Below, piece after piece: positions 9,501 to 17,783 of a DNA stretch of 43,634 nt. A program made the position numbers and the translations under genes. The number at the start of each line of letters is the position of its first letter. Position 1 is the first letter of the stretch. The notes beneath the pieces were generated by a model that saw only the letters and a list, made by a program, of their open reading frames with translations, did no database searches and had not been told where the DNA came from. Source of the DNA: an uncultured Methanobrevibacter sp. (GTDB taxonomy: Archaea > Methanobacteriota > Methanobacteria > Methanobacteriales > Methanobacteriaceae); NCBI GenBank assembly GCA_900314635.1, contig OMVY01000021.1, forward strand, positions 1 through 43,634, given 5' to 3'.

Positions 9501-9633
9501 CTGCTATCGAATCCGATTCAACACTAGAAATAGCGCTTTGAGAATCCGTTCCACTTGCATCCGCAGCTGATACTGCTGAAATCATAAAGATAAGCAACAA
9601 TAGAGCAACTGCAAGCAATGATTTCTTCTTCAT
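6580..9633 (-). CDS. Large secreted surface protein: Ig-like repeats, two pseudomurein-binding-like repeats, transglutaminase domain
   Basis: This 1017-residue protein has a signal peptide (MKKKSLLAVALLLL...SAVSA), an acidic Ser-rich linker and four Ig-like repeats of about 85-95 residues (about 110-470, each with a GKTYTKTTNSNGRAALK-type motif). Two copies of a module of about 165 residues follow; each contains a pseudomurein-binding-repeat-like segment (VSIDEFSYLMAEAIGNL and SVSIDEFSYLMAQAISEL) and ends YLPxYCTFDSSV. A poly-Ser linker separates them. The C-terminal transglutaminase fold has Cys (ANCCDQ), His (GHVWAQ) and Asp (SADATS). This architecture resembles the methanogen-phage pseudomurein endoisopeptidases PeiW/PeiP (family C71), so wall-bound pseudomurein peptide cleavage or remodelling is plausible. 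The ATG follows GAGGTGA by 10 bases. Nearly identical DNA in the two modules points to recent internal duplication. Confidence 0.88.
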   Translation of the reverse strand: MKKKSLLAVALLLLIFMISAVSAADASGTDSQSAISSVESDSIAESSVDESDSLSVSSDVSEDVSSDASSQEVLTADNSSTIIESSGANDSTSKETVSALQSSEKQSSSISGSGSSVIRGYSYTSALVDSNNKALSGKNITFTISGKNYTITTDSNGKAALPISLAAGTYSLKMAFAGDDDYLASSKTININVLANTPAITTGSTSVVRGYYFYAYLKDKAGKALSGEKLTIKVNGKTYTKTTNSNGRVALKITLPAGSYKMNIYHYASGIYSYASKSVTLKSVANTPSITVADSTVIRGKYLYVYLKDKAGKALSGQKVTFKFNGKTYTKTTNSNGRAALKFTLNAGKYYTQIYHYASGVYAYKKKALTVSVLKNTPKITVSNTTLIKNNNLYFYLKDGAGAAMKSAKLTITLNGKTYTRTTDSNGRASLYVSLAAKSYSLKASYAASSVYSKASISKTLNVINDPSKNSINNILTAASSLKAYVNKNKALPKTVTVGSYSVSIDEFSYLMAEAIGNLNNGNKNAVSIKNNIAANSPMNYTLNAKVYKAQYINLTKEILSFANANNYMPNYATVHNSSNQAVGKAGFGLYTFCFAKILDFYKSEGYLPNYCTFDSSVLSSSSSSSSSSTSNSSSSSSSSSSSSSTSNSSSSSSSSSSGSSTSNSSSSSSSSSSSGSSFTVKDIEAAASNVEAYVNKNKVLPKTVTVGSTSVSIDEFSYLMAQAISELNKGSSASIAHKSLSSNNPVNYTLSATIYKAQYVKTANEILTFVSSNKYMPNYATVYSTSGSSAGKAGFGLYTFCFAKILDFYKSEGYLPKYCTFDSSVFASSSSGSGSSSSSTSANGTVTTANSSQYKAGLNVKSSEGNLDQYLVSSGYATITTAIKNKAASLTKGLTTNAAKATAIFNYVRDNVAYSYYANSKKGADGTLSSGSANCCDQANLVVALCRAAGIPARYSHAQGCAFSSGLVTGHVWAQIYIGGTWYSADATSTRNSLGNIKNWNTNSYYSLKNYATIPF
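7607..7775 (-). repeat. 48-nt minisatellite encoding the Ser-rich linker
   Basis: About three near-identical 48-nt units encode 16-residue runs of the pattern SSTSNSSSSSSSSSSS between the two repeat modules of the 1017-residue surface protein. The opposite strand reads as an open Leu/Glu repeat, which is a shadow. A unit that is a multiple of three lets the linker change length without losing frame. Confidence 0.8.
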
Positions 9634-9689
9634 AAAGATATTTTCACCTCACATTTTTCAGAATCATTTAAATTTAAATTTTAAGTTTA

Positions 9690-9772
9690 GAAAAAAACTC
9701 CTCATTGGAAGAAAATCTAAATTTAAACTAGAAATAAAAATTATCTAAAAAGTGATAGAAAATTTATAAATC
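9690..9772 (-). promoter_or_regulatory. Promoter and leader element of the 1017-aa surface gene
   Basis: The minus strand has a TATA box GATTTATAAATT (9761-9772), giving a predicted leader of about 110 nt. The leader contains one copy (about 9690-9731) of the element found three times in front of the paralogue at 13115-13266, with the same CTCC...(G)GAGAAAATCTAAATT pattern when read on the plus strand. Confidence 0.5.
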
Positions 9773-10689
9773 TAAGATTTTGTATATTCAAATTAAAATC
9801 CATTTCAACAGGATTTTAAATATAATGAATATTAAGTGAAAATCTATTCTGAATATTACAGATAACCTGAATTGGAAAATTCAAGTTAGCTTAGTTTATT
9901 ATTAATTTCTTAACTTATATAAACGTTTCTAATACAAATTATCAAAAACAAGCCATTTAAAGAGATTAAATTAAAAATATCTCACTAAAAATTCTTTATT
10001 TAATTTAATAAGACACAAATTAAATTTAAAATATCTATAAATTAATAAAATAATAAATTAATAAAAAACAAGCAAAAAATAGAAAAAAAATTAAAAAAGA
10101 ATAACTAATGCTTTAACGATTAAAAATAGGATTATAATTACTTTTTTTAATTCAAATTCAAATAATATTAGCTTAATAAATCAAAATTGATTAGATAATG
10201 ATTATTTAACTAAAAAAAGAATAAATATCCATAAAACTACATCGATATAAAGAGCAAAATATTAGACATTTTGTAAAAAATAGTTTACAATATATCTAAA
10301 ATAAAAAACAATGACAAAATAGCATATTTAAGCAAATTAAAAGCAAATAAAGCAAAATTTGTTAAAAACAATGAGTATAAAGCTATTTAGAAAAAATAAA
10401 AATATTAACTATTAAAACAGAACTTTTTACTGAATTTAGTTAAAAAAATTTACAATTTTTTCTAAAAAATTGAGCAGAATGAAATTAAAAAATCACAACC
10501 TAAAAAAATTTAAAAAATGATCTAATGAAAAAAGACATCAAAAAAAGTCCAATCACAATCTAAAAAATTATTAAAAAATGATTTATTAAAAAAAATAGGC
10601 GCCTAAAAAGTCAAATACGAACTAAAAAATTATTAAAAATGATTTATTAAAAAAAAAGTCCAATAATTAAAAAAATAAAAAAAGAAAAA
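9773..10689. other. Long AT-rich intergenic region
   Basis: No gene, tRNA or coherent ORF is seen over about 900 bases. The only structure noted is a set of roughly 60-nt direct repeats at about 10494-10665, annotated separately. Confidence 0.5.
10494..10665. repeat. Three roughly 60-nt direct repeats downstream of the 772-aa surface gene
   Basis: Units starting near 10494, 10553 and 10614 share CTAAAAAATTATTAAAAAATG followed by ATTTATTAAAAAAA, with divergent spacers. They lie just beyond the hairpin terminator of the surface gene and appear non-coding. Confidence 0.55.
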
Positions 10690-10694
10690 AATGA

Positions 10695-10711
10695 AGAGGA
10701 AAAAAATCCTC
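10695..10711 (-). terminator. Hairpin terminator after the 772-aa surface gene
   Basis: On the minus strand GAGGA-(T)7-TCCTC is followed by TTCATTTTTTTC, just downstream of the stop at 10725. Confidence 0.5.
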
Positions 10712-10724
10712 AAAATTTAAGTAC

Positions 10725-13064
10725 TTAAAATGGAATAAGCGCATACTGTTTCAATGTATTGTATGAATTTGTATTCCAATTGTTGATATCACCAAGCTTG
10801 TTTCTGCTGCTTGTAGCATCGGCAGCATACCAGGTATCTCCAACTAAGATCTGCGCCCATACGTGTCCTGTAACAAGACCGCTTGAGAAGGTGCATCCTT
10901 GAGCATGAGAGTATCTTGCAGGAATTCCTGCTGCTCTGCATAATGCCACGACAAGGTTTGCCTGGTCACAGCAGTTTGCAGAACCTGAACTCAATGTTCC
11001 GGAAGCATCTTTTTTACTGTCTGCATAATAACTGTATTCTATACCGTCTCTGACATAGTTGAATATCGCGTTAGCTTTTGCAGCAGTAGTGGTCAGACCT
11101 TTGGTCAGACTGGCCGCCTTGTTTTTAATAGCTTGATTGAGAGCGCAATGTCCTCCGGCTTTCAAATACTGGCTTAAATCAGATACGGTATTCTTCTCAT
11201 TCAAGCCCTTTTTGAAATCACTGGAGTCCGCTGTTGTTACCTTGCCCGGACTGGTATCATTGGAAGGAATAATTGATGTATCATCAAATACATCGCTTTC
11301 AAAGGTACACCAGTTAGGCAGATAGCCATCGGTTCTATAGAAATTCAATATCTTTGCAAAGCAGTATGTGTACAAATCGAAGTTTGCATTTCCAACTTTT
11401 GCCTTGCTGGAATTATAAACCTCAATCTCTGCTGCAGGCACCTTGTTGGTATTTATATGAGATACCACGCGGTTGGCCAGGTCGAGATATTCGGCTTTGA
11501 AAACCTTGGTATTCAAACTGGTATTTGTGCTGTTGACACTGCCAATTCCACTTAAAACGGAAACTTTTCCAGTGCTTCCCTTGTTGAGTGCCGCAATAGC
11601 TTCACCCATAAGATAGGAGAACTCTTCGATTGTTACAGTTTCAGAGCCTACGGTTACAGTTTCAGGCAATTTGCCGTAATCATCCACATAATTTCTGACA
11701 TTTGTTGCAGCCTTTTCAATATTCAATATTGAATTCTTATATGGATCATTTATAACTTTGATGGTCTTGGTAACTGATTTGGAAGAGTATACTGATACCG
11801 CATCGAATGAAATCTTTGTGCTGTATGATTTAGCAGCCATAGATAATTTCAATGCAGCTCTGCCGTTTGAATTGGTTGTTTTAGTATATGTCTTGCCATT
11901 GATTCTTATCTTTACTTTATGGCTTTTCATTACTGAACCTGCCTTGTCCTTCAAATATACATAAAGATATTTGTCTTTAATGACAGTGGCATTTTCAACA
12001 CTAATTTTCGGAGTGTTCTTTTGAACTGTCAAAGTAGCAGATTTCTTTTTATAATCATAAACACCTGATTTGTAATGATAAATCCTTAAACGATATTTGC
12101 CAGCTGCAATTTTAACTTTCAATGCAGCTCTGCCGTTTGAATTGGTTTTCTTGACATATGACCTGCCGTTCAATGTGAAAGTCAATTTCTTGTCACTTAA
12201 AACCTTGCCGGCACCATCTTTCAAGTAGGCGTAAATGTATTTGCCCCTGATAACGCTTTTTGAAGACAAGCTTATCTTAGGAGTGTTCGCCAAGGACTTG
12301 ATGGTAACGGTTTTCTTGGCATAGGAATATATTCCTGATGCGGAATGAACAATATTGACTTTGTATTTTCCCACAGGCAGTTTGATCTTCAATGCAGCCC
12401 TACCATTTGAATTGGTAGTTTTGGTATAAGTCTTGCCATTTACCTTGAAAGTAATTTTTTGTCCTTTCAATGCTTTTCCAGCAGCATCCTTCAAATATGC
12501 ATAGAAGTAATATCCCCTCATGACAGATGTGGATCCTGTTGTAATTTTTGGGGTATTGGCTAAAACTTTCAAGCTGATGCTTTTTGTTGTGCCTGAATAA
12601 TTGTCATCTCCAGCAAAAGCGAGCTTTAAAGTATATGTTCCAGCAGCCAGATTGATTGGAATGGTAATTTTACCATTTGAATCAGTGGTCTTATTATATG
12701 TTTTTCCGGATAAAGTGTATGTAACGACCTTATTGGATAAAGAGACATTATCTGAGTCAGTCAAAGTGGCTGAAATATCATAACCTCTGATAACAGAACT
12801 TGAATTAGTTGTTAGGGAGGTATTCTTTAAAGTCTCGGATTCTGATAGAGAATCGGTGTTATCTGTACTTAAAACTTCATTTTCTGAATTCTCGTCACTT
12901 ACAGATTCTTCATTTGAAACGCTGATTTCTTCAACCGAACTTGTCGTATCTTCTTCCACGGCTGAAGAGTCTTCTCCTGTAGCATCCGCAGCTGATACTG
13001 CTGATATCATAAAGACAAGCAACAATAGAGCAGCTACAAGCAACGTGCCATTCTTCTTTGAAAT
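10725..13064 (-). CDS. Secreted Ig-like/pseudomurein-binding/transglutaminase surface protein with non-ATG start
   Basis: This is a paralogue of the neighbouring 1017-residue protein: signal peptide, acidic linker, four Ig-like repeats, one pseudomurein-binding-like module (VTIEEFSYLMGEAIAAL, then YLPNWCTFESDV) and a C-terminal transglutaminase domain with Cys (ANCCDQ), His (GHVWAQ) and Asp (AADATS). The poly-Ser linker and second module are absent. The start is odd. The ATG of the paralogue is not present; the frame reads ATT-TCA-AAG-AAG-AAT-GGC-ACG-TTG from 13064 after a strong TGAGGTGA site. ATT at 13064 has correct spacing and restores the basic n-region. TTG at 13043 has no ribosome binding site and would remove the Lys residues. 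It is either an AUU start or a gene that has just lost its start codon. Confidence 0.8.
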   Translation of the reverse strand: MSKKNGTLLVAALLLLVFMISAVSAADATGEDSSAVEEDTTSSVEEISVSNEESVSDENSENEVLSTDNTDSLSESETLKNTSLTTNSSSVIRGYDISATLTDSDNVSLSNKVVTYTLSGKTYNKTTDSNGKITIPINLAAGTYTLKLAFAGDDNYSGTTKSISLKVLANTPKITTGSTSVMRGYYFYAYLKDAAGKALKGQKITFKVNGKTYTKTTNSNGRAALKIKLPVGKYKVNIVHSASGIYSYAKKTVTIKSLANTPKISLSSKSVIRGKYIYAYLKDGAGKVLSDKKLTFTLNGRSYVKKTNSNGRAALKVKIAAGKYRLRIYHYKSGVYDYKKKSATLTVQKNTPKISVENATVIKDKYLYVYLKDKAGSVMKSHKVKIRINGKTYTKTTNSNGRAALKLSMAAKSYSTKISFDAVSVYSSKSVTKTIKVINDPYKNSILNIEKAATNVRNYVDDYGKLPETVTVGSETVTIEEFSYLMGEAIAALNKGSTGKVSVLSGIGSVNSTNTSLNTKVFKAEYLDLANRVVSHINTNKVPAAEIEVYNSSKAKVGNANFDLYTYCFAKILNFYRTDGYLPNWCTFESDVFDDTSIIPSNDTSPGKVTTADSSDFKKGLNEKNTVSDLSQYLKAGGHCALNQAIKNKAASLTKGLTTTAAKANAIFNYVRDGIEYSYYADSKKDASGTLSSGSANCCDQANLVVALCRAAGIPARYSHAQGCTFSSGLVTGHVWAQILVGDTWYAADATSSRNKLGDINNWNTNSYNTLKQYALIPF

Positions 13065-13114
13065 TTTTTCACCTCACATTTTTCAGAAACCTTTAAATTT
13101 AAATTTTAAATTAG

Positions 13115-13305
13115 AAAAAACTCCCAATTAAAGACTTTTCGAGAAAAACCTAAATTAAAAAAGATTAGCAAAAAACTCCTCAGTGAGGAGAAAAATCTAA
13201 TTTAAAAAAGATTTAGTAAAAAACTCCAATTAAAAGATTAGCGAGAAAATCTAAATTAAAAGATAGAAATAAAAATTCTAAAAAATGTTAAGAAATTTTT
13301 ATATC
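13115..13305 (-). promoter_or_regulatory. Promoter and triplicated leader element of the 772-aa surface gene
   Basis: A TATA box GATATAAAAATTTC (minus strand, about 13293-13306) predicts a leader of about 210 nt. The leader contains three tandem units (about 13115-13169, 13170-13217, 13218-13266) beginning AAAAAACTCC and carrying GAGAAAA-CTAAATT. The middle unit contains the near-perfect palindrome CTCCTCAGTGAGGAG (13176-13190) flanked by A and T runs, which reads like a hairpin with a T tail on the transcript strand. One unit is present before the paralogue at 9690. Confidence 0.5.
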
Positions 13306-13306
13306 T

Positions 13307-14172
13307 AAAAGATTTTTGCCAATAAAGTTTCTTATTTGAGAAAAATCATTTTAAAAAATCTTTTTCCTGAATTAAATTACTATTTGAATTAAAAAATTCA
13401 ATATAGCTCATTTCATATTTTTTTATTTCAACTTATATAAAGATTTCTACAAAAAAAATTAAAAAACAAGCAATATTAAAGCTTTAAATTAACAAATAAA
13501 GATTAATTTAAGTTAAAAATTATAAAAAATAATGGAAGATTGTTAATATCATTAGATATTTAAGAAATAAATCTTAAATTGATTAAAAAAGAATTAAATT
13601 AAAAAAAATTAAAAAAGAATTGTTTAACCTTTAAATATGAAAATATAACCTATAATAACTTATTTTTATAAAAATTCAATTATTTTAACTTTAATAAATC
13701 AAAAATAAACAAATAAAGAGTTTTTAAGTAAAAAAAGAACAAATATAAGTTAAATAAAGTTGATATAAAAGATTAATAAAAAGACGATTTTTTAAAAATA
13801 GTTAAAAAATTGTTAAAATTAAAAAATAAGTGATTTAAGATATTTTTATGCCAAATTACAACATTTTAAGTAGAATAAGAAAAAATGAAATATTTTTATG
13901 TGATTTTTTAAAAAAAATTAAAATTATTAAAAAATAAGCGATTTTTCATAGAAAATTTGTACAAATTTATAAAAAAATTATCTAAAAAAATTGAAAAAAA
14001 ATTTAAAATTTTTAAAAAAATGTGGTGAAAGAATTATAAAAAAATCTTTAAAAAAATAGTGAAAAAATTATAATAAAAAAATTAGCGATTATAATAAAAA
14101 TATTATTAATATAATAATAAATTTTAAAAATATTTTATAATAAAAGTAAAAATTTAAAAATTAAAAAAAGAA
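13307..14172. other. Long, extremely AT-rich intergenic region
   Basis: No gene or RNA is recognised in about 870 bases between the surface-protein promoter and the thermosome terminator. Homopolymeric A and T runs dominate. Confidence 0.5.
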
Positions 14173-14173
14173 A

Positions 14174-14193
14174 AAATGGGAAAGGCCCCATTA
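14174..14193 (-). terminator. Hairpin terminator after the thermosome gene
   Basis: On the minus strand ATGGGGCCTTTCCCAT folds into a 5-6 bp GC-containing stem followed directly by TTTTTTC, 30 bases after the stop at 14224. Confidence 0.6.
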
Positions 14194-14223
14194 TAATTTT
14201 AAGAAATTCCTGAATCGTTAGAC

Positions 14224-15909
14224 TTACATCATAGGTGGCATTCCGCCCATTCCACCCATTCCGCCCATGCCTGGCATACCGCCAGTCATGTTGGAAGCAT
14301 AAGTAGGGTCGTCCAGGTTTTCATCAGGATCTGGAGTGTTCAATGCTCCTGCAGCCGCTACAAGGTCGTCGATTCTTAAAATCATTTCACAAGCTTCATG
14401 AGCAGATTGAATAGCTTGCTTCTTGACTCTTTGAGGTTCAACAACACCTGCTTCCTTCATGTCGACTACTTTTCCTTCGAAAACATTGATTCCCATATTT
14501 ACATTGTCTTCGTGAGCAGCTCTCAGTTCCACTAACAAGTCAATAGTATCGAGTCCTGCATTTTCAGCCAGAGTTTTTGGAACAATTTCAATAGCTTCAG
14601 CAAATTTGATGATAGCCAATTGCTCCCTTCCGCCGATTGTGTTTGCAAAAGCTCTTAATTTACGGGCGATTTCTATTTCTATTGCTCCTCCGCCTATGAC
14701 TATTTTTCCTTCTTCAACAGTAGCTGCAACTACACCCAGTGCGTCGTCCATTGCTCTTTCGATTTCAGAGGAAATGTGTCTGGTACTTCCACGAATTAAA
14801 ATTGAGCTTGCCTTAGGATCCTTGCATCCTTCAATGAATGTGATGAACTGGTCGAATACCTTCTCCTGGTGAACATAGTCTGCAGTACCCAGGGATTCAG
14901 GAGACAAGTCTTCAATATTGGTGATGAGCTCAGCGCCGGTTGCCATCATGATTCTTTTAATATCGGTGTTTTTAACCCTCTTAAATGCCATGACGCCAGC
15001 TCTTGAAAGGTAGTGCTGTACATAGTCATCAATTCCTTTCTGACAGAACAGCACATTTGCTCCTGAGTCGATGATCTGGTTTGCAATATCCTTAAGCATT
15101 TCCTCTTCATTGTCTAAAAATGCCTGCAATTCAAGAGGATTGGTAAGGTCGACCTTGGCATTGTTTACATCCTTGAGTTCAAGAGGATATTTCATAAGTG
15201 CGATTTTTGCATCGTGGATTTCAGCAGGCATGTCCTCCCTTGCTCTTGGCTGGTCTACAAAGATACCATCGACAAGTTCGGAATCTTCAATGGCTCCGCC
15301 GTTTATCCTGTGGATTTTAATAAGCTTCTTGTCTACTTCGCCATTGTCTTCTACTTTTTGAACAGCTTTTACAAGGAGTTCTGCAAGTTCATCCTTGGCA
15401 TAATCTGATCCCTTACCAGTCATTGCAGTTCTAGCAATACCAAGAAGGGTTTCTTCATCATCAGCATCAATTGAGGTCTCAAACAGGGTTTCCAATGCCT
15501 TGTCAACAGCTAAACGATATCCGAGCAATACGGTAGGTATTGGAGTTCCATCTTCATACAATTCCTGAGCCTTCTTGAGCAGCTCGCCAGCAAGAATAAC
15601 CGCAGTTGTGGTTCCGTCTCCTACAATGTGCTCCTGTTTTCTTGCAATTTCCACAAGCATTTTAGCTGCTGGGTGGGTTATATCCATTTCCTGAAGGATT
15701 GTTGCTCCGTCATTTGTAACAACAACATCACCCATCTTGTCCACCAGCATCTTGTCCATTCCTTTTGGACCAAGAGTGGTTCTTACAATGCTTGATAAGA
15801 TCTGGCAGGCAAGAATATTGTATCTTAAAGCTCTGCTTCCTTCGAATCTTTCTGTATCATCACGTAAAATATACATCGGATTATTGATAGTTTTATTAAC
15901 TAATGCCAT
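14224..15909 (-). CDS. thsA: Thermosome subunit (group II chaperonin)
   Basis: This 561-residue ATP-dependent protein-folding chaperonin assembles into double-ring cages. The equatorial ATP-site motifs are [11 protein letters not shown] (44-54), VTNDGATIL (64-72) and GDGTTTAV (97-104). The central apical and intermediate domains are complete, and the C-terminal tail is the Gly/Met-rich [19 protein letters not shown] type that lines the cavity. The ATG follows AAGGAGATAAT. It appears monocistronic and ends in a hairpin terminator. Three palindromic repeats lie upstream (15965-16057) and may mediate stress control. Whether it is the alpha or another paralogue cannot be decided from one gene. 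Confidence 0.95.
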   Translation of the reverse strand: MALVNKTINNPMYILRDDTERFEGSRALRYNILACQILSSIVRTTLGPKGMDKMLVDKMGDVVVTNDGATILQEMDITHPAAKMLVEIARKQEHIVGDGTTTAVILAGELLKKAQELYEDGTPIPTVLLGYRLAVDKALETLFETSIDADDEETLLGIARTAMTGKGSDYAKDELAELLVKAVQKVEDNGEVDKKLIKIHRINGGAIEDSELVDGIFVDQPRAREDMPAEIHDAKIALMKYPLELKDVNNAKVDLTNPLELQAFLDNEEEMLKDIANQIIDSGANVLFCQKGIDDYVQHYLSRAGVMAFKRVKNTDIKRIMMATGAELITNIEDLSPESLGTADYVHQEKVFDQFITFIEGCKDPKASSILIRGSTRHISSEIERAMDDALGVVAATVEEGKIVIGGGAIEIEIARKLRAFANTIGGREQLAIIKFAEAIEIVPKTLAENAGLDTIDLLVELRAAHEDNVNMGINVFEGKVVDMKEAGVVEPQRVKKQAIQSAHEACEMILRIDDLVAAAGALNTPDPDENLDDPTYASNMTGGMPGMGGMGGMGGMPPMM

Positions 15910-15960
15910 ATTATCTCCTTATTGATTCTTTAATGATAATTTAATTTTTATAATCTAATA

Positions 15961-16060
15961 AGAACTGTTTTAACAAACAGCTCTAGAATAAATCTAAAAA
16001 GAACTGATTTAACAAACAGCTCCGAAATTAATCTAAAAAAACTGTTTTAAGAATAGTTCT
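15961..16060. repeat. Three phased palindromes upstream of the thermosome
   Basis: Direct repeats start at about 15961, 16000 and 16038. Each contains an inverted repeat: CTGTTT-TAAC-AAACAG (15965-15980), CTGATT-TAAC-AAACAG (16004-16019) and a weaker CTGTTT-TAAG-AATAG (16042-16056). The spacing is 39 and 38 bases. They lie 55-150 bases upstream of the thermosome ATG. A TATA-like TTATAAAAA near 15940-15952 would make them upstream operators; a TATA further up (about 16118-16125) would put them in the leader. Confidence 0.6.
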
Positions 16061-16588
16061 AAAATTCATTAAACATCTTAATATTAATAAATAATAGTTT
16101 ATAATAGATAATTTTTAATATAAATCATAAATTTTTATTATTTAATTCATAAATGAAAAAATAACTATTTTTAGCCAATTTATAAGGAAAATAACCATTT
16201 TTAAATTTTTAAATTAAAAATAGAATAAAATTTCCAATAAATTATCCATATTTTAATATGGGTTTAACATAATATAAAAGTTTTTGCTATTTTTCTAATA
16301 AAAGGTTATTAAAATCAATTTTCAAAGTAATACATTTCATGATTTTTGATTTTTTGGATGAAAAATATTGAAAAACTTAAAAAATAAAAATTTATTAAAT
16401 TAATTTATTTCAATAATCAAGTATAAAAATAAGGCAATATATAAATATAATTAAAAATATAGATTAATTTAGCAAATAAATGGAAATTAATTATCCATAT
16501 CGAAAACAAACAAAATTGAATACTTTTAAAATCAATTTGATAAAAATATCAAAATCATCTTATAAACAAGTACAAGGAGCAGGTGCAA
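16058..16588. promoter_or_regulatory. Divergent promoter region between the thermosome and proC-like genes
   Basis: No ORF is seen. A plus-strand TATA box (TATATAAATATAA, about 16438-16450) precedes the proC-like gene and predicts a leader of about 120 nt. Several TATA-like stretches face the thermosome. No structured RNA is recognised. Confidence 0.4.
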
Positions 16589-17518
16589 ATGAATATCGGG
16601 CTTATAGGATACGGCCATATGGGGTCAATGATCGTAGAAAACATCTTAAAACTGGAATTATTGTTTGATGACGAGAAATTAATCGTGTCAAACAGAAACA
16701 TCGAAAAAATCCAGCATCTTAAAGAGGAATACGAAGAACTGGATGTGGAAATAACAGAGGACAATACAGAACTAGCTTCAAAATGTGAAAAAATCATCAT
16801 AGCAGTTGAAACCCCTCAGTTCAAGGACTTATTAAATGAAATCAAGCCTTTCTTAAAAGAAAACTGCCACATAATGTATACCTGCTCAGGATTGGAATTT
16901 GAAAATGTGGAAAAAATACATGACGGCAAGTTCAGCATGATAATCCCGACATATGCTTCAACAGTCAGCTCAAGCAATTCCATCGCATCCCAGAACAGAA
17001 GAAAGGGAGTCACACTCATAAAGCACAATTCCAAGGTTGGATTCGAGGAGCAGAAGTATATTGAAGACCTTTTCAATGAATTCAGCTATGTCAAGAAATT
17101 TGAAGAATTCAACATGGACATGGAAAATCCCTTCAATTACACCAGCGACTTGAACAACTTCTCTATGAAGAATGATATTGAAGTCAGCACCATAATAACA
17201 AGCTGCGCTCCTGCATTCATAGCTATTTTAATCGAGAAACTGGCAAGTATAGCAAGCATGAAATCCGGCATTCCAAAGAATGAAATGGAACAGATGATTA
17301 CAAAAACAGTCCTTGCAACAGCAAGCCTGAAGGACGACTACAATTTATCCAATGAGGAGATAATCTCTCAGGTAGCTACCAAAGGCGGAATAACCCAGGA
17401 AGGAGTTGACTTTTTAAACAAGAACATGGACAGGATCTATGAAAAGCTGATTTACCAAAGCATAAGCAGATTCAATGAAGTAAAAATGGAATTGGATGAA
17501 GAATATTCCAAGGAATAG
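16589..17518 (+). CDS. Pyrroline-5-carboxylate reductase-like NAD(P)-dependent oxidoreductase
   Basis: The 309-residue protein opens with a Rossmann dinucleotide-binding motif MNIGLIGYGHMGSMIVENIL (GxGxxG type, 6-11) and matches the ProC/F420-dependent reductase superfamily. The C-terminal helical part (from about 200, with IASMKSGIPKNEMEQMITKT and ATKGGITQEGVDFL) resembles the ProC dimerisation domain, including the family pattern xxPGGxT as TKGGIT. It probably makes proline from pyrroline-5-carboxylate, though the sequence is divergent. I chose ATG at 16589; the upstream in-frame GTG at 16583 lies inside the AGGTG ribosome binding site. It is divergent from the thermosome gene. Confidence 0.75.
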   Translation: MNIGLIGYGHMGSMIVENILKLELLFDDEKLIVSNRNIEKIQHLKEEYEELDVEITEDNTELASKCEKIIIAVETPQFKDLLNEIKPFLKENCHIMYTCSGLEFENVEKIHDGKFSMIIPTYASTVSSSNSIASQNRRKGVTLIKHNSKVGFEEQKYIEDLFNEFSYVKKFEEFNMDMENPFNYTSDLNNFSMKNDIEVSTIITSCAPAFIAILIEKLASIASMKSGIPKNEMEQMITKTVLATASLKDDYNLSNEEIISQVATKGGITQEGVDFLNKNMDRIYEKLIYQSISRFNEVKMELDEEYSKE

Positions 17519-17783
17519 GCCTATAAAATATTCCAAGGGATAATCTTATAAAAAAAATCTCCAAGGAAGAAATCCAATAAAAAAAAAATTAAGTTATTGC
17601 TGATTTTAAAAAATAAGAATTAACGCTGTTTAAAACGTTAATTTAATAATTAAAACCTTATTAAACAAAAACTAAATGTTTGAAGCTTAATTCAAACCCA
17701 CATTTTAAAAAATAAGTTAAGATAGCCATTAACTTATTTTCAAATTATTTTTATAAATTAAAGGCCACCACTTGTATGTGAAT
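17519..17783. other. Convergent intergenic region
   Basis: The region separates the converging proC-like and YhgE-like genes. Imperfect repeats of the end of proC (ATTCCAAGGRATA) occur at about 17502-17515, 17531-17543 and, weaker, 17560-17568. No gene is seen. Confidence 0.4.

Noticed and set aside
15961-16060. CRISPR-like array at the phased palindromes
   Set aside because: There are only three units, the intervening sequence is also repeated rather than unique, and no cas gene is in the window.
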